Part shown: in pieces, positions 39,651 through 50,881 of the stretch
How positions within the stretch are numbered: the stretch's first letter is position 1
Layout: each line of letters opens with the position of its first letter
Origin: Heterotrichella gracilis
Taxonomy: Eukaryota; Sar; Xanthophyceae; Tribonematales; Xanthonemataceae
Reading direction: 5' to 3'
Length of the DNA: 64,000 bases
Assembly (NCBI GenBank): GCA_032358255.1
Contig: JAULBX010003444.1
Span: 62,001-126,000, forward strand
The notes under the pieces: model-generated
The model's input: only the letters and a program-made list of their open reading frames with translations
The model's database searches: none
Told to the model about the DNA's origin: nothing
Translations under genes and position numbers: made by a program

Positions 39651-41376
39651 TCACTCCACCACCACCACATCGTCGGGGCCAGTCTCCAGCTGGACCTTGG
39701 TCACAAAGCGGCCCTTGATCCTGGGCCTGTTCTCCGCACACACCTTGCGCAGCTGGTAGCGCACCATGTTGAGGGCAAACAGGCGGCGCTGCTTCTTCTT
39801 GCGGTACCTGTCGATACGCTGCTGCCTTGTCATGGGCATTTCGATGCACACTGCAAAAGAGGCAAAGGAGCCGTTAGAAAACTCCAAACACCAAAAATTG
39901 CGCGGCAAAGAGGATTCTGCAAAATAAAGGCAAGGAACTATGGATGCTCTTTATGAACAAAAAGCAAGCAACAAGGTACACTCACTTTTCACAGCGTCGT
40001 GGCCCTCCATAGACGGCACCTCCAGAGCCGTGTTGGCAGAGTCCTCCTTCTCATCCTCAAAGCACTCCGTGTCGCAGGGCCCGCAGGTTGGCACGATGGA
40101 ATAGTTGGAGGGGTGAGGCTGCTGGAACTTCTGCAGGTGCTCAAGGATGCTGGACGTCAGGGTCTGCCCATAGTGCTCTGGCACAAAGTTCTTCATACCA
40201 AGCGCCTTTGCTTGGATGTCAGCAATTGCTGTCTGGGGGAGCTTCAAGGCGGGCATGCCGTCGGGGGTGAAGGTGAATGCCTGGGCCAGCAAGGCTGGTG
40301 GGGCAAAGGGCATCATGAACACCGCTGGGCCCTGGGCCACAAACTCCTCCTGCTTGATGTGCACGGTACTCCTTGGTGAGCCACCAGCGGACATGGACGG
40401 CACCACAGCCTTGGCATCCACCTCAGCCTGGTCTGGAGACACAGCCTGATGTGGAACCTCGGTGCCCTGGTTGTCACTGTCTTGCCCTCCGCACATCAGC
40501 TCGCCCCCAGAACTTGCTGAGGTATCCAGGCCACCCCCGCTGTTGCTGCCGTTCAGCTCCTCCTCAGAAGTGCTGGGTTTCGAGTCGCTGCTGGTTGCAA
40601 AAAACAGCTCAGCCAGAACCGCGTCGGAGTCTTGCGGGGCAGACATCCTGCTGTCATATGACTCAGCACCACAGTCCAGCAGGCCGTCAGCATACAAGAA
40701 GTCCCTGCTCTCTGAAGACTCAGAGCAGTTGACCAGTGTGGCCTGGAACGCCCCCGAGAAGCTGGCATTGGGGTAGCACTCCCTGCCACTGGTACCAGCA
40801 CCAGCCAGGCCAAGGCGGTGACAGGGCGTGGAGTCAAGGTCCTCAGAACTGGTTGGCAAACGACCCCTTTCGTAGCTGGGCAGGGAGAGGTTCACTGGCT
40901 GGCAGCTGGTGCGAGGCAGCATGGTGTCTGCGAACCCTTGAAACCCGTAGGTGGGGTTGTTGCCGAAAGAGAAGCTGAAGTCTCCGAAGACACACTCAGA
41001 AACTCTGCACAGCGCGAACAACGCGTTAATGCTGTCGAACAGTGATGGGCAACCCCTAATTCGCCCATGTCTGCACAGATACCTGGCACAACCCGAAACC
41101 GTTACAACTCGCAGCATCAACCAAAGCCGGAGCGTGAGACCAGACGCAGTGTATGAACAGTGTGCACGAAAAGTTCTACTTGGGTGGCTGCGCCAACACG
41201 CGGAGGGGAGCAAAGGGGTCGCGTGGAGGCATGTGGGCGAGGCAGAGTCAAGCAGCACAGCGTTTCGGTGGCTGGCAGAGCGAGATATGCAGCAGCAACG
41301 CAGGCAAACAGGGCCAGGAAAGAAGAACATACCTGTCCTGTTGGTTGTACTGCGAGAACTCGAAGGCAGGCAACAT
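39651..41376 (-). CDS. CCT-motif transcriptional regulator (CONSTANS/CMF-like)
   Basis: Nuclear regulator with the CCT motif shared by CONSTANS, TOC1 and related flowering or circadian proteins. Exons: 41376-41333 (MLPAFEFSQYNQQD), 41004-39986 and 39850-39651, giving 420 residues with all phases matching. The C-terminal exon carries the whole CCT motif (RQQRIDRYRKKKQRRLFALN, then VRYQLRKVCAENRPRIKGRF, about residues 363-406), which includes the basic nuclear-localisation part and the NF-Y-binding helix. The rest is Ser/Asp/Glu-rich and probably disordered, with a Pro/Ala/Phe-rich segment (FMMPFAPPALLAQAFTFTP). No B-box or receiver domain is present, so it is a CCT-only (CMF) type. The tiny first exon was chosen because its ATG, its GTATGT donor and its phase all fit the acceptor at 41005. 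Two G-boxes lie about 0.7 kb upstream. Confidence 0.92.
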
Positions 41377-42553
41377 TGGAGCAGGACTCCCAGGCGGCAA
41401 CTGCTTTGGGTGCTACTTGTTTGTGCCACCTACGCAACAGGACAGCACACGGTTAGTTCTCAGTGCACTCACTTCCCCCAAAAGGCCACATCATCGAGCC
41501 CATTCAACCCAATTGGTGACAAGCGTCACGGACAAGGCAGATCAGCGTGGAAAGGCTCTGGCAGACGACAGCGCTGGGTCACTTGGGTGACAAGGTGAAG
41601 CAGGGGCACCTGGTACAAAACTTGCAAATGCCCAGCCGCCTAATCCGGTTCAAGCACACACGTCACGTTCTATGTCGAGAAAGTTACCTGTTACAGGACG
41701 ATGAAGTGCACACCCGGCTTGTGTTGCACGGCAGGTTGGGTTGTTGGGCGTTTTTCCGCGTTCCGAGAAGACGCCAGGGCAGCGAGGGTTTGATGGGTTG
41801 CTGCCTGCGGCAACAAGCCGAAAACAAAGATCACGCTTGCCCGGAAGTATCGGAGACCAAACAAAGGTTGGACCTTCAATGTTGCTTGATGATGCGAGCC
41901 AATACTGTAAACGAGGTCTGTGCGACAGCGTTGCACTCTTTTTTGCGCGCTTTCGCTTTTGGGCAACTGCCCCTAATCCGCCCCCTCTTGTGATTAGTGG
42001 TTATCAGCTGTGATCAGCCAGTTCGATGATCGTACCAGATACGCTTTTCTGGCATGCCTCGCTGGCAAGCGTGCTTTTAAAAGCCACAAAGGTTATCACG
42101 TGGTCAGGCACGTGGCCAGGCAGACTCTGACTCAGCTCTGCGTCAGCTCGCGAGTCGGAAGACCAAAGCCACACCTTTGCTTGGCTGCTTTTGCTTGGCT
42201 GCTTTTGCAACTTGTTTTGAAAAGTTTGGGGGACCTTTAAAGTGGTGTAAAGAGGGCAAAGGCCACATATCATAAGATGATGTAAAAGGTGCCAGGCCAG
42301 AGCTGCTTGGGCGCTTGACTGACGCTGTATTTCTGAATTGTAATGCATTGATGGTGCCCAAACAGCATTTAAATGCAGAATCGATGTCAGCAGCTAACGC
42401 AACTTACTGACGCCCTGGTTGGCTCCCTGAATATGACTGTCAAATAATCTTGTAATAATCTTGATGCGTACCAGCACAGGGTAAAAAATGTTCTACATAT
42501 GCATGCGTCAAGAGTATTGTCCTTTAAATTAGCCTTCTACTATTGCACACGTG
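41377..42553. other. Upstream region of CCT gene and 3' flank of dolichol kinase
   Basis: Both flanking genes are on the minus strand, so this holds the CCT gene promoter and 5' leader and the dolichol kinase 3' flank. The only clear motifs are the paired CACGTG elements. No coding similarity was seen. Confidence 0.4.
42097..42114. promoter_or_regulatory. Paired G-boxes (CACGTG x2, 12 bp apart) upstream of CCT gene
   Basis: CACGTG occurs at 42097-42102 and again at 42109-42114. These palindromic sites are classical targets of bHLH and bZIP factors in light- and clock-controlled plant promoters. They lie about 720 bp upstream of the CCT-gene start codon. Function is inferred only from position and sequence. 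Confidence 0.45.
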
Positions 42554-44980
42554 TTACATCAGTGCCAGGTAATGCAGCGGCACAAACACATTGTCCAGCT
42601 GCGTTGTGACCGCCTCTAAAAGGCTTGAAACGCCTGTCTGCCAAGCCAGCACTGCCCACTGCAATGCGGGCATGGCCTGGAGGTCAGCGTCACCACACAG
42701 GCGCAACACAGTCACCCAGCCCACCATGGTGAGCGCCATGCACGCCAGCGTGCCCTCCCAGGTCTTCTTCGCTTTCCAATGCATTGGGATCCGGCCCCAT
42801 CGCTTGCCCACCACTGACGCGGCAGTATCTCCCAGACCAAGGATCAATACACCAGCTAGGCCAGGCACTTGGTCATGTGACAAGTGCCCCTTGCCCGCCT
42901 GCCCCTTGCTGTCTACTGTCAGCTTCAGCCAAATTGGAGCTGCCATACCCACCAGCAGGGTGAAGTGCGTGAGCAGCAACAACCCCGAGTCCCGTGAGTC
43001 GATGAAAGCACGCATGAAAGTATCCAACGCGCTGCTAATGCGCCCCAGCGGTGTGAGCCGTACCACCTCCAGTGCCACAAGGAGCGCAAACGCAATAGCC
43101 AGCGACATGGCCAGAAGGGAAGGCTCGTGCACTGCAAGGCAGGGAGCATATATATCTGAAGCTGACTTGGCGTTCACAAGCAGGGATCAGCAGGCGCAGT
43201 AACTAAGCAATTATCTACAGATGGTGACTGCAGCGGGCAGTGCAGGACAGGAATGCAAGGCCGCTGCGGTGCACTGTTAATGGTTGCATTTAGGGGCACG
43301 AATGTCACGGTAAATGCAGTTGGGGTGATGATCGCGGGATGATGCCGTGCCACACTGAGATAGAGTCCAATCTGGCACGCACCATACACTGGCAGGAACA
43401 GCGCTAATGCGAGCAGGTGGTAGCCCTTGCGCAGCACGATATTGGGCACCAGGCCAGCCCGTGACAGCAGCGCCATGACGGGCAGGCTGCCCACCAGCAG
43501 GGCCAGCCAGTAGGCCAGCACTGCACGGCGCCGCCATGTGGCCGCTGCATAGTGCAGCACCCACAGCGCTGCAGGCAGCGCGGCCACACAAGCAGCTGTT
43601 GCTAGGGTAGCCAGGGTGGCCAAAGATCTGGAGCGTTGCTGGCCAGGCTGCCTCGTGCGGCGCACCATTGGTGCCGCAGCTATGGCAAACACCACAGACC
43701 CAAGCACTAGACCCTGCAGATGACAGGTGAGCAACATTGTTGTCAGTAGTGTTCGTGGGAATAATAATAATAATAACAATAATATTAATAATAATGATAT
43801 TAATTAAAATCGACCGACTTCGAGAAATTGAGTTTGAGGTAATCAGAACTTATATAATTTTTGGCAGTCGCCGAATAGTTCGGTATAATTAGAAATTAGG
43901 CCAAAATCGCCTGAAAATAACAATCTATGTACGAGGATCCTTGGTCACAGCGGCTGTAGATGGTTGTTGCAAGGTTTAGTAGGCTCACCCAGGTGCAGTG
44001 GATGTGCACAACGAGCATGTGGGGAACCTTGTTGACAGCATCGGTAGCATATCAAGATGTAGAGGGGTCAACAAGGGCAATACAGCCTAAGGCATGCTGG
44101 CATTTATCACTCCCCCATTGACTTTTGCACAGTCACGAGCACTGCACGCACCTCCACAAACATGGTTGGCGACCCCAGTGGTACCACTGGTTGATCTGCC
44201 AGCAGCTGCCAGCCCGTCACCAGCCACACCACGTTCATGAGCACTCGGCACAGCAGCAGCGTCACCGCCTGGCACACAACCATGGCCTCGCCTGCATAAA
44301 CAGGAGACAAACAGCACTTTCTCAGGGACACCATTCAACAACAATGAGTCAACAATGGGCAACGATGCATGTGCAAGCCTCAGCAGTCCTAAAGTCCAAT
44401 TCCTGGTGGCGTGCGGCATCCCCAAGCACCCCCCACTCCTATGCGCCATACCTGTTGTGAAGCTGTGAGGGAGGTGGGTCAGCGCAGCGTGCATGGCTGC
44501 GGTGGACAAAGTTGCTGCAGCAGCCACACCAACCAATTCCAAGGCCCCCATCTGGCTGGAGGTAGGGTTGTTAGCTGTCCCAGCCGACCTGAGCAGCCAG
44601 ATCAACAGCAGCAGCACACCCACCCACACAGCTCGGCTGCGCCCAGCTGATTGTGTGCCCCTGGGTGCTTGTTTGATGCTGCTACTGTGCGCCTGTTGTT
44701 GAGCTGTGGCTTTGGCAGTGGCAGGCAGATAGGAATCCCACCAGCCCAGAATCGATTGCACCCTGCTGCTGCTGACACCGCCACTCCTTGTGGGCTTTCC
44801 ACTCTGTCCCCGGTGCTTGCTCGTACTTTGCACACCATTTCCAGTATCAGGCGGTGTTCGTCCAGCTCGATTGAGTGGTGCCAAGCGTATGAATATGCCT
44901 GAACCTTCCCAGCAGCTAGTTTCCAGGAAGCACAGCATTACGCATCCTGAGGCGATACTGCTCCGCAACGCAAACCGCAT
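42554..44980 (-). CDS. DOLK: Dolichol kinase (CTP-dependent; ER membrane)
   Basis: Phosphorylates dolichol with CTP to make dolichyl phosphate, the lipid carrier for N-glycosylation and GPI anchors. Exons: 44980-44452, 44291-44152, 43713-43356 and 43131-42554, totalling 1605 nt and 534 residues, with all phases consistent. The first exon encodes a Ser/Arg-rich, soluble-looking N-terminus and then a membrane helix (AVWVGVLLLLIWLL). HSFTTGEAMVVCQAV spans junction 1 and matches the family's FT-GEA motif. The C-terminal half is diagnostic: RKGYHLLALALFLPVY, SSALDTFMRAFIDSRDSGLL, LLTHFTLLVGMAAPIWL, GVLILGLGDTAASVVGKRWG and KAKKTWEGTLA (CTP-binding site). About 12 hydrophobic segments suggest an integral ER protein. 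Donor 3 is GTGTGG, slightly off consensus, but the phase and the resulting protein fit. Confidence 0.95.
43757..43806. repeat. AAT-rich microsatellite in dolichol kinase intron 2
   Basis: An interrupted run of ATA/AAT triplets (AATAATAATAATAATAACAA, then ATTAATAATAATGA) begins an AT-rich intron segment that extends to about 43920. Confidence 0.9.
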
Positions 44981-46267
44981 GAACCCTGCAGAGGGACGCT
45001 AGGTTGTCAGCGGCTCAATAGGAGTTTCTGCAAGCAAACAGCAGGTTGGGCGTTACCTGACGGTTGCTGACTTGCCACTGCCTGTACGAGAAGTGAGCCA
45101 CACAACCATGGCAGGGAGAGAGCACCCAGTGCAAGCCCGTGGGACTCTGTTTCGCGAGTCACGTACAGCTTCCCTGCAGCACAAGCAGGATATCACACCA
45201 GGTACTATTGCAGTCTTAACTGCTCTAAACCCAAGCAAACAGTGCCCTTACTGTGTTTCAGACTGGAATATCGCTCCAGCAGCAGTGCCAGGCACGACAG
45301 AGTGGAGAGCCCAGCTGCGGTAATTGGAAACCCTGCAGAAGTTCAGAATAATTGGAACTTTTGCTTGCACGCAACTAAAGGACAGGAGGTAGCAGAGCAC
45401 AGAATATACAGACGGGTGCAGGTGGCCCCACCCACAAAAGGCTGGAGCCTGTGATCTGACTTGCTATCCTGGTGCACCGGTGAATGAGCAAACCCTTTAA
45501 AGTGCCACTGGAGGACAGCATACCTTCTCTGCTCGCGAACAGCAGCTGGAGGCTAATTTTGGCAGTGGTATACCACACCACTGCCCCTTCTAAGACCTCC
45601 CTTGGCACACGCATCGTATCTTCCGCTATAAGAGGAGCGTATCACTGCCAAGTTGACCAAGGTCTTTTATGGAACGTTCCATCGCACCCCACGCAGTCAC
45701 TGAAAACCACCCGTCCAAGGGAATATGCGGTGTAGTCAGCAGCAACGGCATATGAGTTGGAGACAAAAGCCACTGCATGCCGGCGTGATGCGGTTCCTAC
45801 TGCAGCAGAAACGCCCAATGAGTCTGGGCTGTTGGAGAAGCATGTGTCCTCAACTTCAAACATGCTTCTCGTTGGTACACTACCCGGTATTGCCAATGCT
45901 ATTGGTCTTCACCCAGCCTAGTCGCCCACCAGGCGCCCCAACAAGCATAAATTTTGAAATGAAAATGTTTTGTAATTTCAAGTCCCAGCGTGTCAGCTGG
46001 CAGGTGAGGGAGGGTCTTGCTGCAGACCAGTTCAGAGCAGCACCGACACTCGGCCCAAACCTGGCTGTGAGCCCTCGAGGTCTTTTAAACGTGAACCCTG
46101 GGGCCTGGGCACCGGTACAGAGCATAGCGACAGCAGCGCCGCTGCTACCTAGGCCTGACATCAACCATAAGCTCTCCAAGACACTGAACCTGTGTCCTGC
46201 TTGAACTTGCAATATCGTTGATTCCTCTGTGAGTTACATCAGTTGCACAAGCACCAACCAAACAAAG
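44981..46267. other. Upstream region between dolichol kinase and DIL-domain gene
   Basis: This lies between two divergent start codons and should contain both promoters. A minus-strand frame at 46212-45880 (about 110 codons) begins only 56 bp from the DIL gene start and is followed by another frame at 45896-45642. Neither resembles a known family, so they are not called as genes. An acceptor-like CTCTGCAG just before the dolichol kinase ATG may mark a 5'-UTR intron. Confidence 0.35.
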
Positions 46268-49200
46268 ATGTCGCAGGTGCCTTTGCCTTTGTTAGAGTTG
46301 CTAGGGACTCCGCTTGCACCTGCAGTGGATCGTGAGGACTGGCAATTGCAATGGGGCGCGGTAGAAGCAGCAGCAGTGCTGGCTGCAGCAGTTGCTACTC
46401 TAGTGGCTGCTTCTGTGCTTCGCGGATCCACACTGCTTCGGGTCCAGCAAGGATTGCAGCCGTCAAAACCAACCGCTGAGGAAAGCCTGGACAGCGACAC
46501 TACCAGTAACGTGCCGATTCACCAGCCTCGCCACCAGGCCCAGTTGCCACACGACCTAGGTCATGTGGCTGACCCTATCGAGATATCAGTGAAATCTTCT
46601 AAACTCCTGTACGATGGCACAGATGAGAGACAGCTGACTGGAGTTCTTCACGACCAGGTGTGCAGCTTCACTAATATGTTTTTACCTTACTGACCTAAAG
46701 TTGATGCCAATTCATTGTCCTGACTGCTAGTTACCACTCGAGTTGAAGCGCACTGGTGGGTCCACTGAAATTATCTACCCACTTAACCAGATGTGGGCAG
46801 TTGCCATTCTCGCCTTGCCACTTCGCACAGTACGGCCCCATAGCAACCCACTACAGGATAATAATACTTTTATAAATGCGTTCTATTTACAACGCATCGC
46901 AAACCTGGTGATGGCCTGCCAAAACCATCACCTGTCTCCTTAGTCGTGCGCACATGTGTTCAATGGGGTCCCATTTGCATTTGTACGCAGGAGGAGACAT
47001 CTGGCTGTGAGCTGCTGGAGTCCAAGGTCCAGGCGCTGCCTATGGAACAAATTCAAGTCAATGGGGTGGAGCGCGTGACCTCGAGGAGCTCCGAGGCAAC
47101 GCCCCAACTTGAGGGGGTCCGGGCGCCATGTGAGGTGTCCAAGGCGCCGCAGGCACAGCTGAAAGTCCTGGGCCTGCAGGCAGCACTTGATCTGTTGTCA
47201 GACCAGGCCGCTGTGGAGCGTGCCACCCTGATGCATCATGCCGAGGTCAAGAGCGGTGAGGAGCAGGCTGCCAGTACTAGTGAGCAGAAAATTGCGAAGA
47301 GGGAGATGGAGGTACGTATATTTCCCCCTCTTTATAATGTTGTGTGGAATATGGATGTTCTGGTGGCATGCGCATCAGCATGTTATTAACAGGCGATGTC
47401 AACGTAGCATGGTGCAGATTGTATGTACATGAGCTTTGATTGGTTTTTGCTCACCTCCGCTCCCTCCAAGAATTGTGAATACTAACATCTCCTCCTCCCC
47501 CCTGGCTGCAGACCAAAGCTGAGATCCAGGTCAAGGACTTGATAGACCTGTACAACTCCGGGAGCCAGCGCAACGCCGAGCAAGAGGAGGTATTGCTGGT
47601 CACTGAGAAGACCAAGAAGATGGAGGAAGACCTGGCGGGCGGGCAAGTGATGCCGGGAGCCTCAGGGTGGAGTCTGCTGTGGCCACAGCAATAGCCATGG
47701 CCAACACGCCTGACACAACTGACACAGGTATGCGAGTAAACTAATTGTCAAGGAAACTAAAGATAGATCTAGATGTACATTGCACTGTATGCTGTGTGGG
47801 TGTCGTTGAACTGCGTATTGTTTATGGCATACTATTCATGCGCATGAACCACTGGGTCTCTGGTTATGCAGGTGGCTTGGGAGGCAACCCTCTGTAGTTC
47901 CTATACGGTAGTATACTTGCATGCTAAATCAGGTGTACCCACACGAGGTTGCACAGGCACTACATGCAGTTTTAATTGTGTGGCTTTGCCATCAACGCGT
48001 GCTGTACTGTCATGTTGCATGTACCTAACCCACTTTACTTTGCCTTTGGTGCAGGGGTGCTTGCCAGCATGTCAGCAGTGGGCAGCAACCTGCACCCCCA
48101 GCTCCAACCTATGCTGCAAAGCATGCCCCAGCAGCTACCCCCCACAGGCACCCCCATTTGCGCACCCCACGATGACGATGCCACCACACCTGGCGCGCCC
48201 ATGACCACCACCCCGAGCCACAACCCCATCAATCCCATCGCCTCCGATCTCCCACATCCAATGGAGACCAGCGAGACGGCCATGCCTGCAGATGACGTGA
48301 CGGACCCTGACCGCAAGCAGCAGGAGCTCATCCTGCGCCAGCTGCAGCTTCTGCAAGAGCAGCCCTCCCAGGACCGGTCATGGTGGTACCAGGAGAAGCT
48401 AATTAACACAATCAAGGGTGCGTTCAGGTTGACCATTTCATGGTTGCCATTGATGATGCCAGCCTGGCAAAACATATGTACTTATATACCAGAACTACCA
48501 GGATACAGTAGTAATAATTTACGCAGTGGTCCATGCAGCCAGCGACAGCTGGTATACCATGGTGTGAGCATGCATGGACCACTATGGTATTAGGTCATGC
48601 GCATCTGTGACGGATTGCTGCAGCCCACCATGCTTGTGACTCCCATGTCCTGCTAGCGCTAGCTCAGCTGCATGAACATTCACGATTTGCGTATGCGCAT
48701 GTGTGGATACACATGATTTCTGACTAAATGCTGTGGCCATTGCAGACAACCTTGGTTTCCACAAGGGCCGGCCTGTGGCCGCGGTGGTGGTGTTCCGCAG
48801 TTGCTTGCAGTGGAGGGCATTTCAGGCTGTTCATGCCACATGGGCGTGCAAGCTGTTTGGCAAGATCATCAACACCATGAGCAGCCAACTGGAAATGCAG
48901 CAGGACAACAACGACCGCTTGTCCTACTGCCTTTCCAATACATTTGCCCTGCTTTACCTGGTGCAGAAGAACATCAAGTCTGCTGGACGGTAGGCGCCTG
49001 CCACTTTACCCACGGTTAATGTTCATCTGCTTTGATGTGATGCTGACCACCATGGTCCTCGTCTGCTGGTCACTGCAGCACAATCTCTGTGCGGCATGTT
49101 GCATGCTCATGCGCCAGCACAGCATAGCCTGTGCTAATCCTTACTGAGATCAGCCCCAACCTTTGCAGGCGCACCTTCTTTGGTAGCTTTGCCAGATCCT

Positions 49201-50881
49201 TCTTGCCATTCTGGCGGGAGGAAGCAAAGTACCCTGCGCTGCTGTTGAAGCACCAGCTGGATGCATTGGTGCAGAAGAATTTCACCATGCTGCGTGACAA
49301 TGTGAGGAAAGAGATTGCACCACTGCTGAAGGCATGCATACTCCCACGCAAGGCGGCCAGCATGCGCATAGGTCGGCCGACTTCCTTGCCAACCTGTCAG
49401 CGGCCTGGTGAGTGGCAGCTGGCCAATGGCAGCACCGCAAACCCGCGCATGTCTTTCTTACTTGGCTGGCAATGGGTAGCCACACGAGGGCAACCCAATG
49501 CATGCGCCAAGGAAGCTGTGCTTGATCTGTTGGTGCTTGCATGGCTTATGAGTGCATGACACTGGCTACAGCTACCGTTACAATGGTGAACAGCAGCGCG
49601 TCTGTCCTTGCAGGCAATATGCAGCAGCAAATGCTGACCATCCTCAACGTGTTTGACCAGCTTTTGACCACATTCAAGGCCAACCACGTGCCCTCCTTTC
49701 TGGTCAAGGAGCTGTTCCAGGACATCTTCTCTCTTGTCAACGTGGTGCTGTTCAACCAGGTAGGGGGAGTAAATTCTTGTAATATATTGTATGACTAAAT
49801 AATACAAAAATATAAACAAAACAATTCGCCCCCATACAATTTATAATCAACAGGAGGGCCTTTATCTTTGTTAGATCCCCTTACCAATGTACCTGACAGG
49901 CTGCGTAGTCAACTATTTATTTCCAAAAACAAAGAAAGTTTTCTACTTTGTTCAACCAGGTGCTGCTGCGCCGTGAGTGCCTCAGCCCCGGCAATGGCCT
50001 ATACATCAAGAATTGCTTGTCAGAGATGGAGAAGTGGATCCAGGGGGCAGGCAAAGAGTGGGTGGGCGCTTCATGGGAGGAGCTCAAGCACATCCGCCAG
50101 GTGAGGCCTTGTAACAGAGCAAGCGCTGACACCTGTCATGCAATGAGGTGGATACTGGCCATGGTGTTTGCATGGGTGCCAACGGCAGACCTGGCACTGC
50201 ACAGCTGACTTTGCACAAGTACACATCCCATGCATGCATCACTGTATGCCGGTGGCATGCGGCCTTTGCGTGTGCATCACTGCATGCTATCGTGCGCCAT
50301 GCACAATGCTACCAACACTGTGCTACCGCCTGCATGTCCCTCACTTGGCCTCCCACTACCCCTGCCGCAGGCCGTGACCTTCCTAATTACCCCCCAAAAA
50401 GACTGCATGAGCCTGGAGGAGATCAGCAATGACCTGTGCCCCATGCTGAGCATCAGGCAGCTGTACATGATCAGCTACCAGTACTGGGATGACCGCTACG
50501 GCACAGAGACAGTGTCGCCTGATGTCCTTTCGCGCATGAGGCAGGTGTTATTGGCGGACAACGGCTCGGCGGCCAGCCGCTCCTACCTTTGTTACGACTC
50601 CACCATACCCTTCTCACTGGATGACATATTTTTGCTCATGGATGGCAAGGTGTGTGTTGCCTTAGTGTTGCCAGCTGACATGCCATATCCACCCTTCTTA
50701 TGTGCCCATTCATATGAATATTTATTACACTCCTTTTAGCCATTCAAACCCTGCCTGTATAGATATACAGTGTATTGCACCTGTAATGTGCTAGCCCTGG
50801 CCATGCGCATCTATCAAGGTATGCCGCAAGGGCTTCCCCTTGCTGTCTGACCCGCCTCCATGCAACAGGGCACCAGCATGA
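46268..50881 (+). CDS. Motorless DIL-domain protein (class XI myosin tail-like) with N-terminal membrane helix
   Basis: Exons: 46268-46657, 46991-47311, 47512-47727, 48055-48417, 48746-48989, 49169-49407, 49614-49759, 49960-50100, 50371-50649 and 50819-50881 (the last less certain), about 800 residues. Residues 30-51 form one hydrophobic helix (GAVEAAAVLAAAVATLVAAS). Residues about 130-310 are Gln/Glu/Lys-rich and suited to coiled coil. From about residue 432 the protein matches the globular tail of plant class XI myosins: LGFHKGRPVAA, LFGKIINTMSSQLEMQQDNN, LSNTFALLYLVQKNIKSAG, FLVKELFQDIFSLVNVVLFN, LLRRECLSPGNGLYIKNCLS and LCPMLSIRQLYMISYQYWDD. No motor, neck or IQ motifs lie upstream before the divergent dolichol kinase gene. 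The DIL domain normally binds cargo adaptors, so a membrane-anchored, non-motile role is inferred. Exon 3 is one base short of the needed phase (see findings). Confidence 0.88.
49749..49961 (+). repeat. 13-bp direct repeat flanking the 200-bp intron 7 of the DIL gene
   Basis: TGTTCAACCAGGT occurs at 49749-49761 across the donor and again at 49949-49961 across the acceptor, exactly 200 bp apart. The intron (49760-49959) therefore starts and ends inside identical CAG/GT sequences, and its interior is much more AT-rich than the exons. Confidence 0.95.

Noticed and set aside
45642-46212. Two minus-strand frames between the dolichol kinase and DIL genes
   Set aside because: There is no family similarity, no convincing splice link between them, and the first starts 56 bp from the opposing DIL start. 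They may be UTR or promoter sequence.
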